A DNA stretch of 64,000 nucleotides from Paguma larvata (GCA_030068075.1 CM057843.1:40059832-40123831); one strand, 5' to 3'; counted from the first letter of the stretch, positions 13,371-30,936 are shown. The notes: generated by a model not told the origin, from the sequence alone. Made by a program: numbers and translations.

Positions 13371-13839
13371 TTTTTTTTTTTTAATGTTTATTATATTGAG
13401 AAAGAGTGTGTGTGTACGGTCATGCACATGCAGAAAAAGAGGGAGAGAGGGGTGCCTAGGTGGCTCAGTTGGTTAAGCATCTGAGTTCAGCTCAGGTCAT
13501 GATCTCACTGTGTGTGGGTTCAAGCCCTGCATCCAGCTCTGTGCTGACAGCTCAGAGCCTGGAGCCTGCTTTGGATTCTGTGTCTCCCTCTCTCTCTCTC
13601 TCTCTCTGCCCCTCTCCCACTTGCATTCTGTCTCTCTCTCTCTCTAAAAAATAAATATTAAAAAAAGAAAGAAACAAAGGAACAAAAGAGAGAGGGAGAG
13701 AGAGAGAGAGAATCCCAAACAGTCTCCACACTGTCAATGCAAAGCCTGACTTGGGGCTCAAACTCACAAACTGTGAGATCATGACCTCAGCTGAAATCAA
13801 GAGTTGGACACTTAACCGAATGAGCCCCCCAGGCGCCCC
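13371..13839 (-). mobile_element. CAN SINE split by another SINE
   Basis: Outer reverse copy: starts 'ttttttttttttaatgttta', breaks at 13448 in its GA linker, resumes near 13680 and ends 'gagccccccaggcgcccc'. Target-site duplication tatgacctgcct / tatgtcttgcct. Confidence 0.9.
13449..13679 (+). mobile_element. Nested CAN SINE
   Basis: Forward copy 'ggggtgcctaggtggctc' to an A-rich tail, inserted in the GA linker of the reverse copy; the host GA sequence is repeated on both sides. Confidence 0.92.
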
Positions 13840-16800
13840 TATGTCTTGCCTTTTAAATCTCTTAACGATATCTTTTATGGAGCAGAAATTCTTGGTTTTA
13901 ATGATCTTCAATTTATCAATTTCTCTGTTTGTGGTTAACATGTTTTGTGTCTGTTTTTAAGATCTTTACCTACCCAAAGCTGTGAGGCTGCGAGGACCCC
14001 TGTATTTTCGTCTAGAAGCTTTATTGTTTTACCCTTCGCAATTAGATGTATGATCCATTTGGGATTAATTTTTGTGTATGGTGCAAGAGTCAAAAGTTAT
14101 ATTTTCCATATGACTGTCTGACTATGACTGTATTAATCATGTCGCCGTCACAGTCTCCATTTTTTTACTATCCTGAAGAGTGCTTCAGGGCTCAGAATGT
14201 CACAGGACTCTGAAGGTTTTGAGCAGACAACTGTCAACACTCTGAAGGGTAAAGGAGAGGGCTTGAGCCGGAAGCAGAGGGCTACCCCTCGGGCCTGTGG
14301 CCGCGCGCCCCAGCAGGGCGCCACAGAGTGGCATTGACTCAGTTGAGTTCACTCCTGTCCAGGACCTGACTTGCGTTGTGTCGGCTCCAACATCCCATCT
14401 TGCCAGGGTCCCAGAGCTGATGGGACAGGGAAGCTTAACCTGTCCCCCAGCTCCCCTGCTTACCAGGCACTGCTCCTCTGGCCTCCGGCAGCTTCTGGCA
14501 CTCCATCCGCCCGGACCCTTTCCCGGCTCGCTCCTTTTCCTCACCCTCCTCTCCGCCTTTCCTGAGCACCCTGCCCCGAAAGCACTGTCCCCAGTGGCTC
14601 CCTTTCCCGTTTGCCTGCTTGACTTCGTTTATTTCCTGCCTCTGGACTCGAATATCCGCTCCATGACACGGAAGAGCGTGTCTCTTGCCTTCTGTCGTGT
14701 CAGCTCTGAGCACCGTCCCTGGATGAGTGCAGGCGTGGTTAATAGTTCTCGAACTCTCAGAGACTCTCGAGATGCCAGCTTGGGAGTTTACGCCGAGGAG
14801 TACACCGTCAAGGGCCTGCGGTGGGCCCGTGGGGCTGACCAGCGCAGGCTCCGCCTCCCCGCAGGCCTCAGGGGACTCAGGGTGCTGAGAGTCCAGGCGC
14901 CCACTCCTCCCTCCCCATAAGCAGACCATCGCCGGGCGCTCCTGTGCGGCCCGCCTGCTCGCGCTGGCCTGGCGGACCCCCGGCCTTTGTATGGGGTGGT
15001 GCTCTGCCCTGCGTGTCACCTCTGCCATTCTCATCTTTCTGTGCTTCTGTCATTTAGTCCCTGCCATTTATTTGACACTTTGGCGGCATGGGGTGGACAG
15101 CGGGGGCGAGTAGAGGGTGGTCACCGTCAAGTTGTATAACCATGAGAGCCGTTCAGTCTTTCTTTTAAAAAAAAAAACAACCCATTATTTTAAATTCTTT
15201 CACCGCGAGGCCCTGCTCTGGGCCAAGCACCTTACTTGGTACAGTGATAGAACAGGACGGACGGGGGCCCTGCTCCTTGGGGACAGACACTGGAGTAGGC
15301 AAGTCATTACCCACGTGGTAATTACAGTGGTGACAAGTGCTAGCGAGGAAAGGGGCCGAGAGTGGGGGAGCTAAGGGGACTTTTACTTGTGGAATCTGGA
15401 GGGCTGTGAACTGATTTCTCAGTTTCACTCCAGAGAACAGTCTGGAGCCCAATGAAAGTGGCATTCCTGTGTCTCGGGCCCCTCGTGGCAGGTACCACTC
15501 TGGCTTAGACCCTTGGTCTGCGGTGGTTTCCTCCGTCGAAGTGGCAGGGAACTGGCCAGATGGGGGGCCTTGAAGGAGCAGAAGGTAGGAAGGAAGGTAG
15601 GAGGAAGGTGGTAGGAACAGGGAGGGAGAAGGGCAACACTGGTGTGCCCTCCCCCCCCCCCCTTCGTGACCAGGGGCCCTGGCTGGGGCACAGCTACAGA
15701 GCTCCAAGGACCCAGTGTCCCCACTGTTTTTCTCTGTTGCCTAAGAGAACAAACGATTTTTTCCTGGAGTATCGTTTCCCGGTGGCTAGCCTGTGGCCGC
15801 TGGACCGTTTCTCAGCATTTCCCAGTAGTCTCCCTCGCCTCCTCGGAGAGAGAGGCCCTCACCAGTGAACGTACATCACCTCACAATTCACATCTGTCTC
15901 CTTCCTTACAGTCTCCTCGCCGCGCCCTTGTTGTTTTATGCCAACGAGGTTTAATAGTCAAGATGTATTCCCTCATCTGTGATAACTCTGTGCCAGGCGT
16001 AGAGAAGAGTGACCATTGCAGACAACGTGGTAGGTGCTAGGCAGGGTAAGCAAAGAATGCCGTGGGAGCCCCGAGGGCTCCCTGACCCAGCTAGGCGGTG
16101 GGAGGAGTGTAGGCTGGGGAACAGTCAGGAAAGCTTCCGGGAGGAGGCGATGGACGACCCCCGAGCTGAATCTTAAGGAATAGCGGTCTCTCCCCTTGGA
16201 GCCATTAGCAGGGGCTGGGAGGCCACAGGACTTCCTAGGCGTGCGCGCCAAGCTCTGCGAGGCTCCTCCTGCCCGTTTTCCTCAGGGAGCTCCCCTGGGT
16301 CTCTATGGCCCTGGCAGGCTTTGTTCAGAATCCTGTGTTGCAGATGGTTCCCAAGTAGCCACCCTGATTGACACACTGTCCTGTCACTGACAGAAGGAAG
16401 CACCTGCTAATTCTGAGGGTTTTCAGAGGAAGTCCCGGCTCTGGGAGGCCCCCACACTCCGGACTCAGAGCCCTCCGCTCTTGGCTTGAGTAGCCATACG
16501 GCATCCGAATGGATTAAACTGTCTAAACCAATCCTTCTAGGGCCTTACTCCCCGCCCACCCTTGTCTACGGGGAGCAGGGAGGGCAATCTCATTTACGGG
16601 TTGGAAATAGCAACTTCAGGGTGAGGTTGGTGACACCTAACAAAATAGCTGGGCTGGGCCCACCCCCTGTGTGAGTCATTTCCTCTGTGTAGACAACCAC
16701 TTAGGGCAGTCCAGCCAGCTCTCTTCTTGCCTCTGCTCATCCGTGCTTAGGCACAGAAAGGCAGGGAGTGCTTGAAACAGGGAGGGGAGAAGAAGCTAAC

Positions 16801-17134
16801 ATGCATTCCCATAACCCTGTGACCCCAGACCCACCCCACTTCTCCCACCAGTGAGCAGCTCCAGTCTCAGACAGCAGCAGAAGGGAAGGGGCAGGGCCTG
16901 GCGGCTGTGGGCTTCAGGGGCCTGCTCCGAAGTGAGGAGCCCCAGCGGCGGCGCCCAGTGAGGGCTCCTGGTCCCGCTCACCATGCCTCCCTCATCTCTA
17001 AGCAGGGCTGACAAACTCTGCAGCCCTTCAATAACTGGTGCTACGATGATGGGCTGTCCACCTGCGACAAAAGAAATGTGGACCCGTGCCTCACACCATA
17101 CACAAGAATTAACTCCAAATCAATTGTAGGCTTA

Positions 17135-17330
17135 GGGGCTCCTGGGTGGCTCAGCCGGTTAAGCGTCCAACTTTGGTTCAGGTCACGGTTTGTGAGTTTG
17201 AGCCCTGTGCTGACAGCTCAGAGCCTGGAGCCTGCTTCCGATTCTGTGTCTGCCTCTCTCTCTCTGCCCTTCCCCTGCTCACTCGCTGTTTCTGTCTCTC
17301 TTGCTCAAAAATAAATAAACATTAAAAAAA
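17135..17330 (+). mobile_element. CAN SINE inside L1
   Basis: Forward copy 'ggggctcctgggtggctc' through the CT linker to 'caaaaataaataaacatt'. Head shortened after 'ggtcacggttt'. Confidence 0.93.
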
Positions 17331-17925
17331 CTTTTTAATGGGCACAGAATTCGAGTAGGCGTTTCTCCAAAGAAGATCTACCAGTGTCCACCGAGCCCGT
17401 GAAACGATGCTCGGTGTCATCGTCCTTAGACCCTGGGGAAACCGCAAAATGGTACTTCACCCACATGAGGGTGGCTGTAATCAAACAGCCAGATCATAAA
17501 AATGTTGGCGAGGATGTGGAGAAATTGGAATCCCCACACGTGGCGGGAATGGAAAATGGTGTAGCCGCTTAGGAAAAGAGTTTGGAAATTCCTCAGAAAG
17601 TTAGAACTAGTTACCGACTGGCCCATCAGTTCCCCTCACAGGCCTGTGCCCAAGGGAACGGAATGCACGCGTCCACACAGAAGTCTGTCCGTGAGTGTTC
17701 ACGGCGGCATTGTTTATAATTGCCCCAAAGCAGAAAACAACCCAGAGGCCCATCAGCTGATGAGTGGACAAACCAAATGGGCTACGTCCGTACCTTGGAA
17801 TACTAGTTAGTAATAAAGAAGGAATGGAATGATGATGCCTGCTGCAGCATGGGGGGACCTTGAAACCTGATGCTAAGGGAAGGAAGGCAGACACAAGATC
17901 ACATTTATAAGATTCTGTTTATATT

Positions 17926-18125
17926 GGGGCACCTGGGTGGCTCGGTAAACATTCAACTCTTGATTTCGGCTTAGGTCTTAATCCCAGGGTGGTGAGATCG
18001 AGCCCGGCGTCAGGCTCCACACTGAGTGTAGAGCCTGCTTAGGGTTCTCTCTCTCTCTGTTTCTCTGCCAGTCTGTCCCCCTCCCCCGCTCACACTCTCT
18101 CACCCCCCCCAAAATAAATAAATAT
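17926..18125 (+). mobile_element. CAN SINE inside L1
   Basis: Forward copy 'ggggcacctgggtggctcgg' with a small deletion in box A sequence (the 'cagtcggttaag' part is missing), so its own Pol III promoter is probably damaged. Confidence 0.9.
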
Positions 18126-18417
18126 GCATATAAGCGAATAAAAAAACAATAAGTGAAGAATCCGCTTACGTGAAAAGAATGGACCAATCTCGGGAAACAG
18201 AAAGTAGATCAGCGGTGGCCTAGAGCCGGAGCGGTGGAGGGGAAATAGGGCTCGCCCGCTCCCAAGCACGGGGTTTCTCTTTGGAGGAAGGAGAGCGTTC
18301 CGACCTTCGTGGTGCTGGTGGCGCAACTCTGTGAATACACTGGAACGATCCAGCCGTGCGCTCTAAATGGGTTCATTTTATGACAGGTGAGTTATGTCTC
18401 AACCATGATGTTTATAA

Positions 18418-22456
<4,039 letters not shown>

Positions 22457-23880
22457 TAGGCGCTCTGCCCCTTCCTGGCTCCCCGCGGGTGCCCCCGTGC
22501 CGCCCCTGGGATGTTCAGCAGACAGCCTCTGCTCCTCCCCAGCACCCATCAGGGCTGGCGGCCCTGCCGAGGGTTGGGCCCTGTGGGTGGCAGCTCTGCC
22601 GGGTGCTGCTCTCTCTGCTCAGGGAGTTCCATCCAAGGGAGCCGTGCTCTCCACCCCCTTCAGTATTATATCACTGTAGCGTTGGATTCTTCCGGAGCAG
22701 GGGCATGGCGCCCTCCCAGATATTTCTGCATGCTTTTGCAAGTGCGCACAGTCTTTTCACTTACAAAAATGGGCTCATCCCACCGAACGCTGTGCAATAG
22801 AACATTCTCTGATGATGAAAATGCTCTAGATCCGTGCTGGCTCATATGGTAACTACAAGCCACCTGTGGCCCCCGAGTACTTGAAACGTGGCTAGTGTGA
22901 CAGAGGAACCGAATTTTCAGGCTAACTTGAAGGTAAATTTAAATCGAAATGGGCACCTGTGGCTGTGGCCGCTGTGCGGGCCAGCACAGCTGTATATATT
23001 GTTCTGCAACTTGGCTTTGTTCTCCTGAAGAATCTATCGTGGGTATTATTCTAAGTCAGGACATCCGCTGTATCATTCCTGTCCTCGAATCTGATTCTTC
23101 CGTGTGGGGCACGGGGCCAGCTGCTTTCTTTGGATTATTTAATTTATTCCTCACAATAACCCGTCCTGTGGTGGAGCCAGACGGGGACCTCGACGGTGCT
23201 AGAACCTTGCTCTGGCCGGGCGCCCGCAGGGCCTCTCCACCCTCTCGCTTTCCAAGGCCATGAGATATTCCACGGCTCACGTTCCATTTTTAGCTCTCCT
23301 CCCCGACCCAGACCCCCACCCCCCCCCACCATCGCCTTCGGTCCTCCAGGTGAACTGGGAGGATTTTTGCCCCGCCGCAGAGTGCCACAGCAGGAGACGT
23401 GGCTGCAGGTGGTTTGAGGACCGTCCTGCTGGCCGGAGCCTGTGGGACCGGAGGGGAAAGTCTGCCTCGGGCATCTGGAAGGAAGTGGTCTGCGGTTTTC
23501 TTCCTGCAGAAGACATTTTCAAGTCCCTGCTCACTCCCTGCTCCCGCCCGCCAACCCCTGACACTCACGCTTTGCACTTTCTGCCTGTAGGTGTTGGGCT
23601 GGGGGAGGAGGCCAGGCCCCCCAGAGCTGGTGAGAAGGGTCCCCCAGTGGGTGTGAATGCTGGCAGGCGGGTGGCTCTCACTGTGCCTGTCACCTGCCAG
23701 CCCACAGGCCGAGACTGAATCTGGAGGGCTTGGGCTTCCTTCCTGCAGCAAGCATGGCTCTGTGGCCGGGCAGACGCCCACTGCCCGCATCTGGCTGTAT
23801 TTCATGGTTCACAGGGCACTTTCAAAGCCTCATCGCCTTTAAACTTGATCATCACCCCCACAGAAGAGCAAGGAGCAGCT

Positions 23881-24000
23881 GAATTTTATAGATACTGAAA
23901 TGGAATCTTGCCAAACATCTGCGAAGGTTAGGTTGAGGTAGCTATTAGGCAGAAGAATTTTATAGATACTGAAATGGAATCTTGCCAAACTTCAGTGAAG
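23881..24000. repeat. Tandem duplication, period 74 bp
   Basis: A 36-base block starting 'gaattttatagatactgaaa' at 23881 recurs unchanged at 23955; the following 'gaaggtta' also recurs. Looks like a recent local duplication. Confidence 0.95.
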
Positions 24001-24388
24001 GTTAATCCTGAGGCGAGAGGGCCTCTTTCCCCTGGCCCCGTGGGAGGCAGGCACGTGCTCAGGACTTGAGCCCCACTCTGACTCTCGCCACCTGCCGCTG
24101 TGGAGGGAGCTCCAGCAGAGGAGCTGAAGCCAGACCCTGGACCGCTGTCCTGAGGTGTTCGGCATCTCTGACTTCAAGCTGGCACCAGGCAGTGTCCAGA
24201 CGGCCCTGCTCCGGCTGGCCTCCCCCCCCACTCCCTGTGGCCGGCCCCGTGTCCCCAGCTCCTAGCCTGCTTGCCAGGGCGCTGACTTGGTTGCTTCCGT
24301 TTCTGGGCCCCAGTGGAGGGGCGGACCTACGGGAGGTTGGCTTCGGTGAGCGAGCAGTGAGAACGTTGAACACAGGCAGCTAGGCGAA

Positions 24389-24560
24389 GAGGATGTGGGT
24401 TCTAACACCAACCCAACCCAAATCCGATTCCCGGCTCTGCCACTTAATCGTTCTGTGACTGGGCAGGTCTCCCGACCTCTCTGTGCACCAGTTTCTTCAG
24501 CTGCAAAATGACAGCAATCATCGTTATGGTGTTTTGCTGTAAAGACGAAGTAATGGGGTT
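24389..24560 (+). repeat. MIR
   Basis: 'ggctctgccacttaatcg', 'tctctgtgcaccagtttcttc' and 'tgcaaaatgacagcaatc' match MIR order. Confidence 0.7.
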
Positions 24561-24635
24561 GTTTCTCAGCAGTGGGCATGTGAGTGACGGCTGTTTGATC
24601 TCTGCGTCCTCCTTCTATGTCCGTCCCTTCCTTAA

Positions 24636-24914
<279 letters not shown>

Positions 24915-25203
24915 TGACAAAGGAACGGTCCTGTGTGGAGGAGTTTGGCTCTAGGGAATCGAGGGTCACTGGTTCAGGCCCCATGGTGGGGTGGGGGGAA
25001 ACCAACCAAGAAAACCATGTGCTGCTGGTCTTTAGCCCTGGGCGGAACTCTGTCAGTGCCGGCCTTGGTGCCTTGGTCCTCGGGTGGAGGTCCTCGGGTG
25101 GTTCTCTGCAGCTCCCCGTGGCTACAGACAAAGCTGTTTAAGGCACCAGCAGCTAGAGGGGGCGGGGAGATAGATAAGGAAAGATAGGATAGATTATATT
25201 TAT

Positions 25204-25369
25204 AGATGGATGATGGATGGGTGAGTGGGTGGGTGGGTGGGCAGATGGGTATCATGGATGGATGGGTGGTTGGGTATGTGGATGGGTGGGTGGATGGATG
25301 TGGATGGGTGGATGGGTGGGTGGATGGGCGGATGGGCAGGTGGGTGGATGGATGGGTGGGCTGGCCAAC
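25204..25369. repeat. (TGGA/TGGG)n minisatellite
   Basis: About 165 bp of imperfect 4-bp units (atgg, gtgg, gtgg, gcgg) on a TGGR theme, G-rich on the + strand. The simple composition keeps several frames open by chance (poly-WVGG-type peptides), which should not be called genes. Confidence 0.97.
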
Positions 25370-26889
25370 CGGCTGTACTTCCCCGTGGAGCAGTCACCCT
25401 TTTCTGTACATCTATTTACATACATTTGTAAAGTTGGGGTCATACTGGACTCATACTGATTTATAACATGCTTTGTCCACTTAGTATCATTTAGTATGAC
25501 TTAGTCTTGAATACTTTTTTATGTTCAGATGCTTTTGAGCAAGACATATGCTAAGATCTTTCATGTTTCCCCTTCTCCACCTGAGCGTACCCACTCGTCT
25601 AGCTGTGTTACCATTAGCAAATTATTTAACTTCAATTTCCTCATCTATAAAGAGGGATTAATAAGTGTCTACCTCAGGGGACATTAAAGGAGATGGGACC
25701 CGCCAGGCTCTCAGAGCCTTCCATCGGTGCCCTTTCTTTCTCCTGAGGCCTGCCACGCCTTCAGCCCTCCATGCACTTGGTCAGGGCCTGCGTGGAGGAG
25801 CACAGACTTGGCTTTCTCCCAAAGGCACAGATTTCTGCTTCAGACAGACACAGAAGCACAAAGAAGAAGCTACTTGTTTCTCAAGACTCAGGCCTGTCGG
25901 GGGTGCAGTCTCAATGGGCGGATGTGTCGTCAGAGCACGGGGAACATGACTCTCAGGTTCTGTGCCACCCCAGCCTCCACCTGGCTGGGGACCAGAACCC
26001 CAAGGACATTAGATGCACTTGGGCTTTTTAGTTGATTACCTTGTCCTCCCTCCTGCCGTCAGTGGTAAGCATTTCACTCACTGCATGTAGAATATTCAAC
26101 CTCACAACAGCCACAAATGCAAATAATTCTTTGGCCATAAAACGCACTCACTCTTTACAACATCCAGACACTTGCTAAGCCATCTCCTCATTCATTGCTG
26201 TAATCCTTGTGCCACTTCCTTTTTTACAGCGAGAAAATTACGGTACTTTTCTCGGCATATCTGAGGTCAGGAAATATCCAGCGCTGTCTCTTGCTCTCTC
26301 AGAGATCCCTGGCCTGCGCAAGACAGGAAAATTCGAAATAGAAAGCGGCTGGCTCACGGGTTAGGGGCCTTATTGTTCACTGTTACCCCCGGCTGGCCCA
26401 GTGGTGCCGGGCCCGGCTGGCACTTGGCAGGACGTCAGCCCAGGGCTGGGGCTGCCCTCCTGCCTGTCTCCAGCAAGCCCACAGGACAGGAACAGTCCCC
26501 GGGGAGCAGGAAGCTCCTGCCCGTGCGCAGCCCTTGGCACTTCACAGCGCACATTCCTGCGTGTTATTTCATCTGAGCCTCGCCCAAGGCCTGAAGCTGT
26601 CGTGGGAGGGGCTGGGCCCGGACAGAGAAGGGCAGGCGGGACAGTCACCGCCAGGGCTTTGCTGCTGGGCCGCTTGGTGGCTGGGGGCTGGCACCTCGGA
26701 GCACTAGGAAGTGGGAAGAGGAGATGTCCGCTGGCAGAAGGCAAGAGATGGCCCCGGGGCTGGATGACAGGAGGCCAGAGGCGCCCAGGCCCCGGTGCAA
26801 CAGTCTCCCGCGGGCCCTTCTACATTCCCATCGCTTCAGGGGACCGCTGGGCCGCGCAGGGACTCAGGGTCTGCAGGCAGCTCCCATTA

Positions 26890-27330
26890 CTGAGGATATG
26901 CTATGTGCCAGGAGCTTACATTATTATTTTTTAAATGTTTTTAAACATTTTTTTAAGTTTATTTATTTCTGAGAGAAAGAGCATGTGTACACAAACGGGG
27001 GAGGGGCAGAGAAGAGGGAGACACAGAATCTGAAGCAGGCTCTGAACTGTCAGCCCAGAACCCGACACGGGGCTCGAACTCACGAACCTCGAGATCGTGA
27101 CCTGAGCCGAAGTCAGATGCTTGACAGACTGAGCCACCCAGGCGCCCCTATGTTATTATTATTTTTTAAAATCTAAACTCAGAATAATTCCGTAAGAGAG
27201 GTGCTTTTCTTTTCCCCACTTTACAGACAAGGAAACTGAGCCACAGAGGTTAAATGAGTGTCACAAGGTCATACTGCTAGGAAGTGGTAGAGCCAGGATT
27301 CGAATCCAATTCTGACTTGAGAGCCTGACT
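26890..27330 (-). repeat. MIR split by a SINE
   Basis: 'gaggatatgctatgtgccagg' before, and 'ccccactttacagacaagg', 'aggtcatactgctaggaag', 'ggattcgaatccaa' after the SINE at 26936-27148, give one MIR in minus orientation. Confidence 0.8.
26936..27148 (-). mobile_element. CAN SINE inside MIR
   Basis: Reverse copy ending 'gactgagccacccaggcgcc'. Exact target-site duplication ttattattttttaaa at 26921-26935 and about 27156-27170. Confidence 0.95.
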
Positions 27331-28184
27331 CCTAATCTCTGCATGGTAGTTGATGGTGGAAACCATCTCAGATCCTCCATCCTTCTTATTACGGCAAGAA
27401 GGAGACTGAAGGGGAGAGAAGCTTCTTGTTAGCTAATGAGGCAGCCAAGTGTGCAGAGACAACACCTCAGTTTAGGCCAGGCTCTGCTTTCTGCAGGTAG
27501 ATTAGATAAGCCACTTTAGCTTCTCTGAGCCTCAGTTTATTCATCTATAAAATGGGGGTGGTGACACCTCCTCCATTGTATTGTCATAAGCCTGAAGAAA
27601 GGATGTGGTTGAGATCCTCAGCCCACCGTCTGGCAAACAGTAGGTGGCTTTGACATTAGGGTCAGGGCTGAGGGTAGAACCTGTAACACCCTGTCAGTTG
27701 GGAGAGGCTGGGATCGATCACTCCCCTCCACACGGGGACTTGGGGGAGCCCTGGTTGGTGCTGCTGGCGAGAGCTTGGAGGGGGGTGGGCTCGGGAAACC
27801 TCGTTAGGCTGTGTCTGATCTGCAGCTTCCTGTGGCTGGAGCCTGACTCAGACAGTCACCTGGTTCCTGAGTCGGCGCTGGGGCAGTGCCTGTTTCCGTT
27901 AGGCAGGAAAATGGGGGCTGGGAGGACAGGAAATAGTGGCAAGGATCTGTAGGCCCGGAGGAGAGGGGCATTGACCCAGCGTGGCCGGGGAGGGACCGCG
28001 GCTAGTGCCATGGAGGGAGAGTGGGTTTGGGAGCTGAGGTAACTGGGTTCAGAGCTTGACTTTTACGAGCTGTGGACCTAGGCCAGGTCACTTCATCTCC
28101 GAACCTCCGTTTCCTCATCTGTACGGTGAAGATGGCCCCACTTCCCTTGGAGGGTGCTGGCAGGCTGGGTGAGGGGGTAGGTAG

Positions 28185-28451
<267 letters not shown>

Positions 28452-28569
28452 TGAGAGTCCCGGATGGACGGACACACACACACAGCCAGCGCCCGCCCAA
28501 GATGCCCACTTGGGGAAAATGCCAGGACTGAGCAGAAATCACCTTCCCATTGGGTTTGGGGAATTAACC

Positions 28570-28920
28570 ACATTCATTCATGTAGTCATTCATTTAACAG
28601 TTATTTACCGAGACCATTCTAAGTGCTCAGCCCTGGGCCCGCTTTGTGGGCTCCACACTGAGCAAGGTAGACCCAGGTCCTACCCTCTCGCAGGGAAGGC
28701 AGGCGAGTAAGCCTACAGCTGCCACAGGGAGGGGTGCCTGGAAGTACAGAGGGGAGCCCTCTAATCCGGATCGGAGGAGGGCAGAGCAGGGAAGACTTCC
28801 TGGAGGAATGTACATATAAGATGAGCCGCGGGAATGAGTAAGAGTTAGAAAGGGGAAGACTCAGCAAAGAGTGTTCCAGATGGAAGGAACAAGGTGCACA
28901 GGTCATGAATGAAGTCCCCA
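28570..28920 (-). mobile_element. L2 fragment
   Basis: 'cattcatttaacagttatttaccg' and later 'gaagacttcctggagg', 'gtgttccagatggaaggaac' follow the complement of the L2 3' region. Confidence 0.6.
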
Positions 28921-30019
28921 TCCGAGGGAAGAACAGAGAGAGCTCTGGGGCGTGCCAGGAGGGAAGAGGCGGGTGTTGTGAGAAGGCTCGGGCAGTGTTG
29001 CCCTGGCCCCTCCCTGCCCGGCCCCCCACCCATGGCTGCCCTGCTGCCCCACAGCGCAGCATCCCTCCCAGAACCCTCAGGAGAAGGCAAGGTTAGGGTG
29101 GGAGCCGCAGAATGCCCTCGAAGAATCTTCTGGGCCCCCAGTGCCTGAAGACCTGCTTAGGATTGGGAGGCAAGGCTGTGCTTCAGTATAAGCTCAGGGC
29201 CTTTCTGGGCCCGTCGTGAATGCCTCCTCACCCAGGTGGAGGAGCTGGGGCCTCCTGTCCAGTTGGGCTTTGTTGCTGGGTTTCTGGGGACTTGGAGCAG
29301 CTCACAGTCCCCACCCCTGCCCCCAACCACAATTCCGCACAGAGCTGGCCCGGAGACCACCTCTCCGATGGGCTGCGGCTTCTTGGTCCTGGCTGCTGTT
29401 CTCCCACAGCCATAGGTGCACGGCTGCCTGGGGCCCCGGCGGTGCCCAGTACGGATGCCCTGGGGGTCTCAAGGAGGGAGCTGCTGCAGGGGAGAGGCTG
29501 GCTCCTCACCGGCTCCCAGAGCAGCCAGCCGAGCCCTGGTCTCCACAGGACCAGAAAGCCCTCTGGGCGCCTCTGTGAGGGACCCTAGCAGGCTGCCTCC
29601 TGGGGAGGCCTTGCCTGTCTCGGTCATCAGCTGGGTGCCTGGGTCTTCACTCACTGCCCTCCCGAGATTCTAGGCCTCAGGGCTCCAGAGAACCTGCCCT
29701 CCAGATCCCCTGAGCAGCGTGGTGAAATCTCCCCGTCATCACCCTCCCCAGTCAAGGGGATCTTCCGCAGACCTGAGCAGCCCAGGTGCCTGCAGGGTGC
29801 GTCCCAGGTGCTGGCCTCGCCTGTCTGCACCCTGCTCAGATTATGCGATCATCGGCCTTTCTGACCTGCCTGGGCTGACCTGCTGGGCGGCCCTGCCTCT
29901 TTCTCTCTGGCCCTGTTGTTCCCATCCTGGGTAGCAGCACTGCATACCTGCTGTGCAGCCTACCAGCCTTTAAGAGAACAAGGCCACGCCAGTGGAAGTC
30001 CCATTTTAGAAGCAACATG

Positions 30020-30190
30020 GGGCAGGGGAAAGAGCTCAAGAGCAGACTCTGCCCGGCCTCAGACTTGCTGTGTGACTCAGAGAGGTTGCTTCACTTCTCT
30101 GAGCCTCATCTTTCTTGTCTATAAAATGGCCAGTAATCCCTGTGCTCACGCAGCCTTCCGGAGTTGTGGTGAGGGCTCCGCGAGGGGCCC
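30020..30190 (+). repeat. MIR
   Basis: 'cagacttgctgtgtgactcag', 'cacttctctgagcctcatc' and 'tgtctataaaatggccag' match the MIR core. Confidence 0.75.
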
Positions 30191-30936
30191 AGAGTCTGGG
30201 GAAGGACCCAGGCAGACAGATGGCCCTGGGTCAGCATGGCTTGGTCTGGACCAGTCTTGTGAGGGCCAGAGGGCCAAGAAAGCTCCCACAGGGGACGGCG
30301 TCTGACCTGAGGATTCGTAGCGTTCTGCTCTTTCTTTAAAAAAAAAAAAAAAAAAGTGTTTCTTCTTTACAAAGTCGGCCAGTACTCAAACAGTATACAA
30401 GAATTAAGCAGGAAGTTCAGATCACTCCTCCTCCCACCCCACCGCCAGCAGTGCTGTTGGGGCCTGCTTCCAGAGCTCCGTCCTTGCACACGGGGAAAGA
30501 GTTGCCTCGAAGCCAACAGCCCGTACATAATGAACTGGGATTTTGCAAAAGAACCAAGGAGAAGAAAGGGGAACAGAGGGCCCCGCTTTGCTGGCTCAAG
30601 GGGGCCTGTGATGTGGAGAAGGGCGGGAGTGCGGCTCGCCAGGAGCCGTGAGGGGCTCCGTGCCGCTGGGTAGCAGGTGCAGGGGCCAGGCCTCGAAGGT
30701 CCTGGGTGCCACAGCAGGTTTGGATTTATCCTGCCCACAGTCGGGAGCCCTTCGAAGAGTTCCGAGAACGGACCGTCAGCGTTCTGCTCTGGGGTTTAGA
30801 AAAGCCCGGCTTGGCGGCAGTGGGGCGCAGGGGCTGGTGCAGTAATTAGCCCAGGGAGGTGTAGAAGCCTAGCCTGCGTCGCCAGAGTGGAGGCTGAGGA
30901 CCTCGACCAGAACGGCTGAGAAGGAAGGGCAGGCCT

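Larger units (their letters stand above)
12480..14130 (-). mobile_element. Second L1 3' region (minus)
   Basis: Repeats the same L1 landmarks a second time: 'catatgaatggaattgtac', 'gtttccaggttttggctat', 'aggagcggaattgccgggtc', 'gttttaatttgcctgatg'. Older and more diverged than the copy before it. Split by the nested SINE pair at 13371. Confidence 0.75.

Noticed and set aside
25200..25466. Several open frames over the TGGA repeat
   Set aside because: Repetitive WVGG-type and IHPP-type peptides on both strands arise from the simple repeat.
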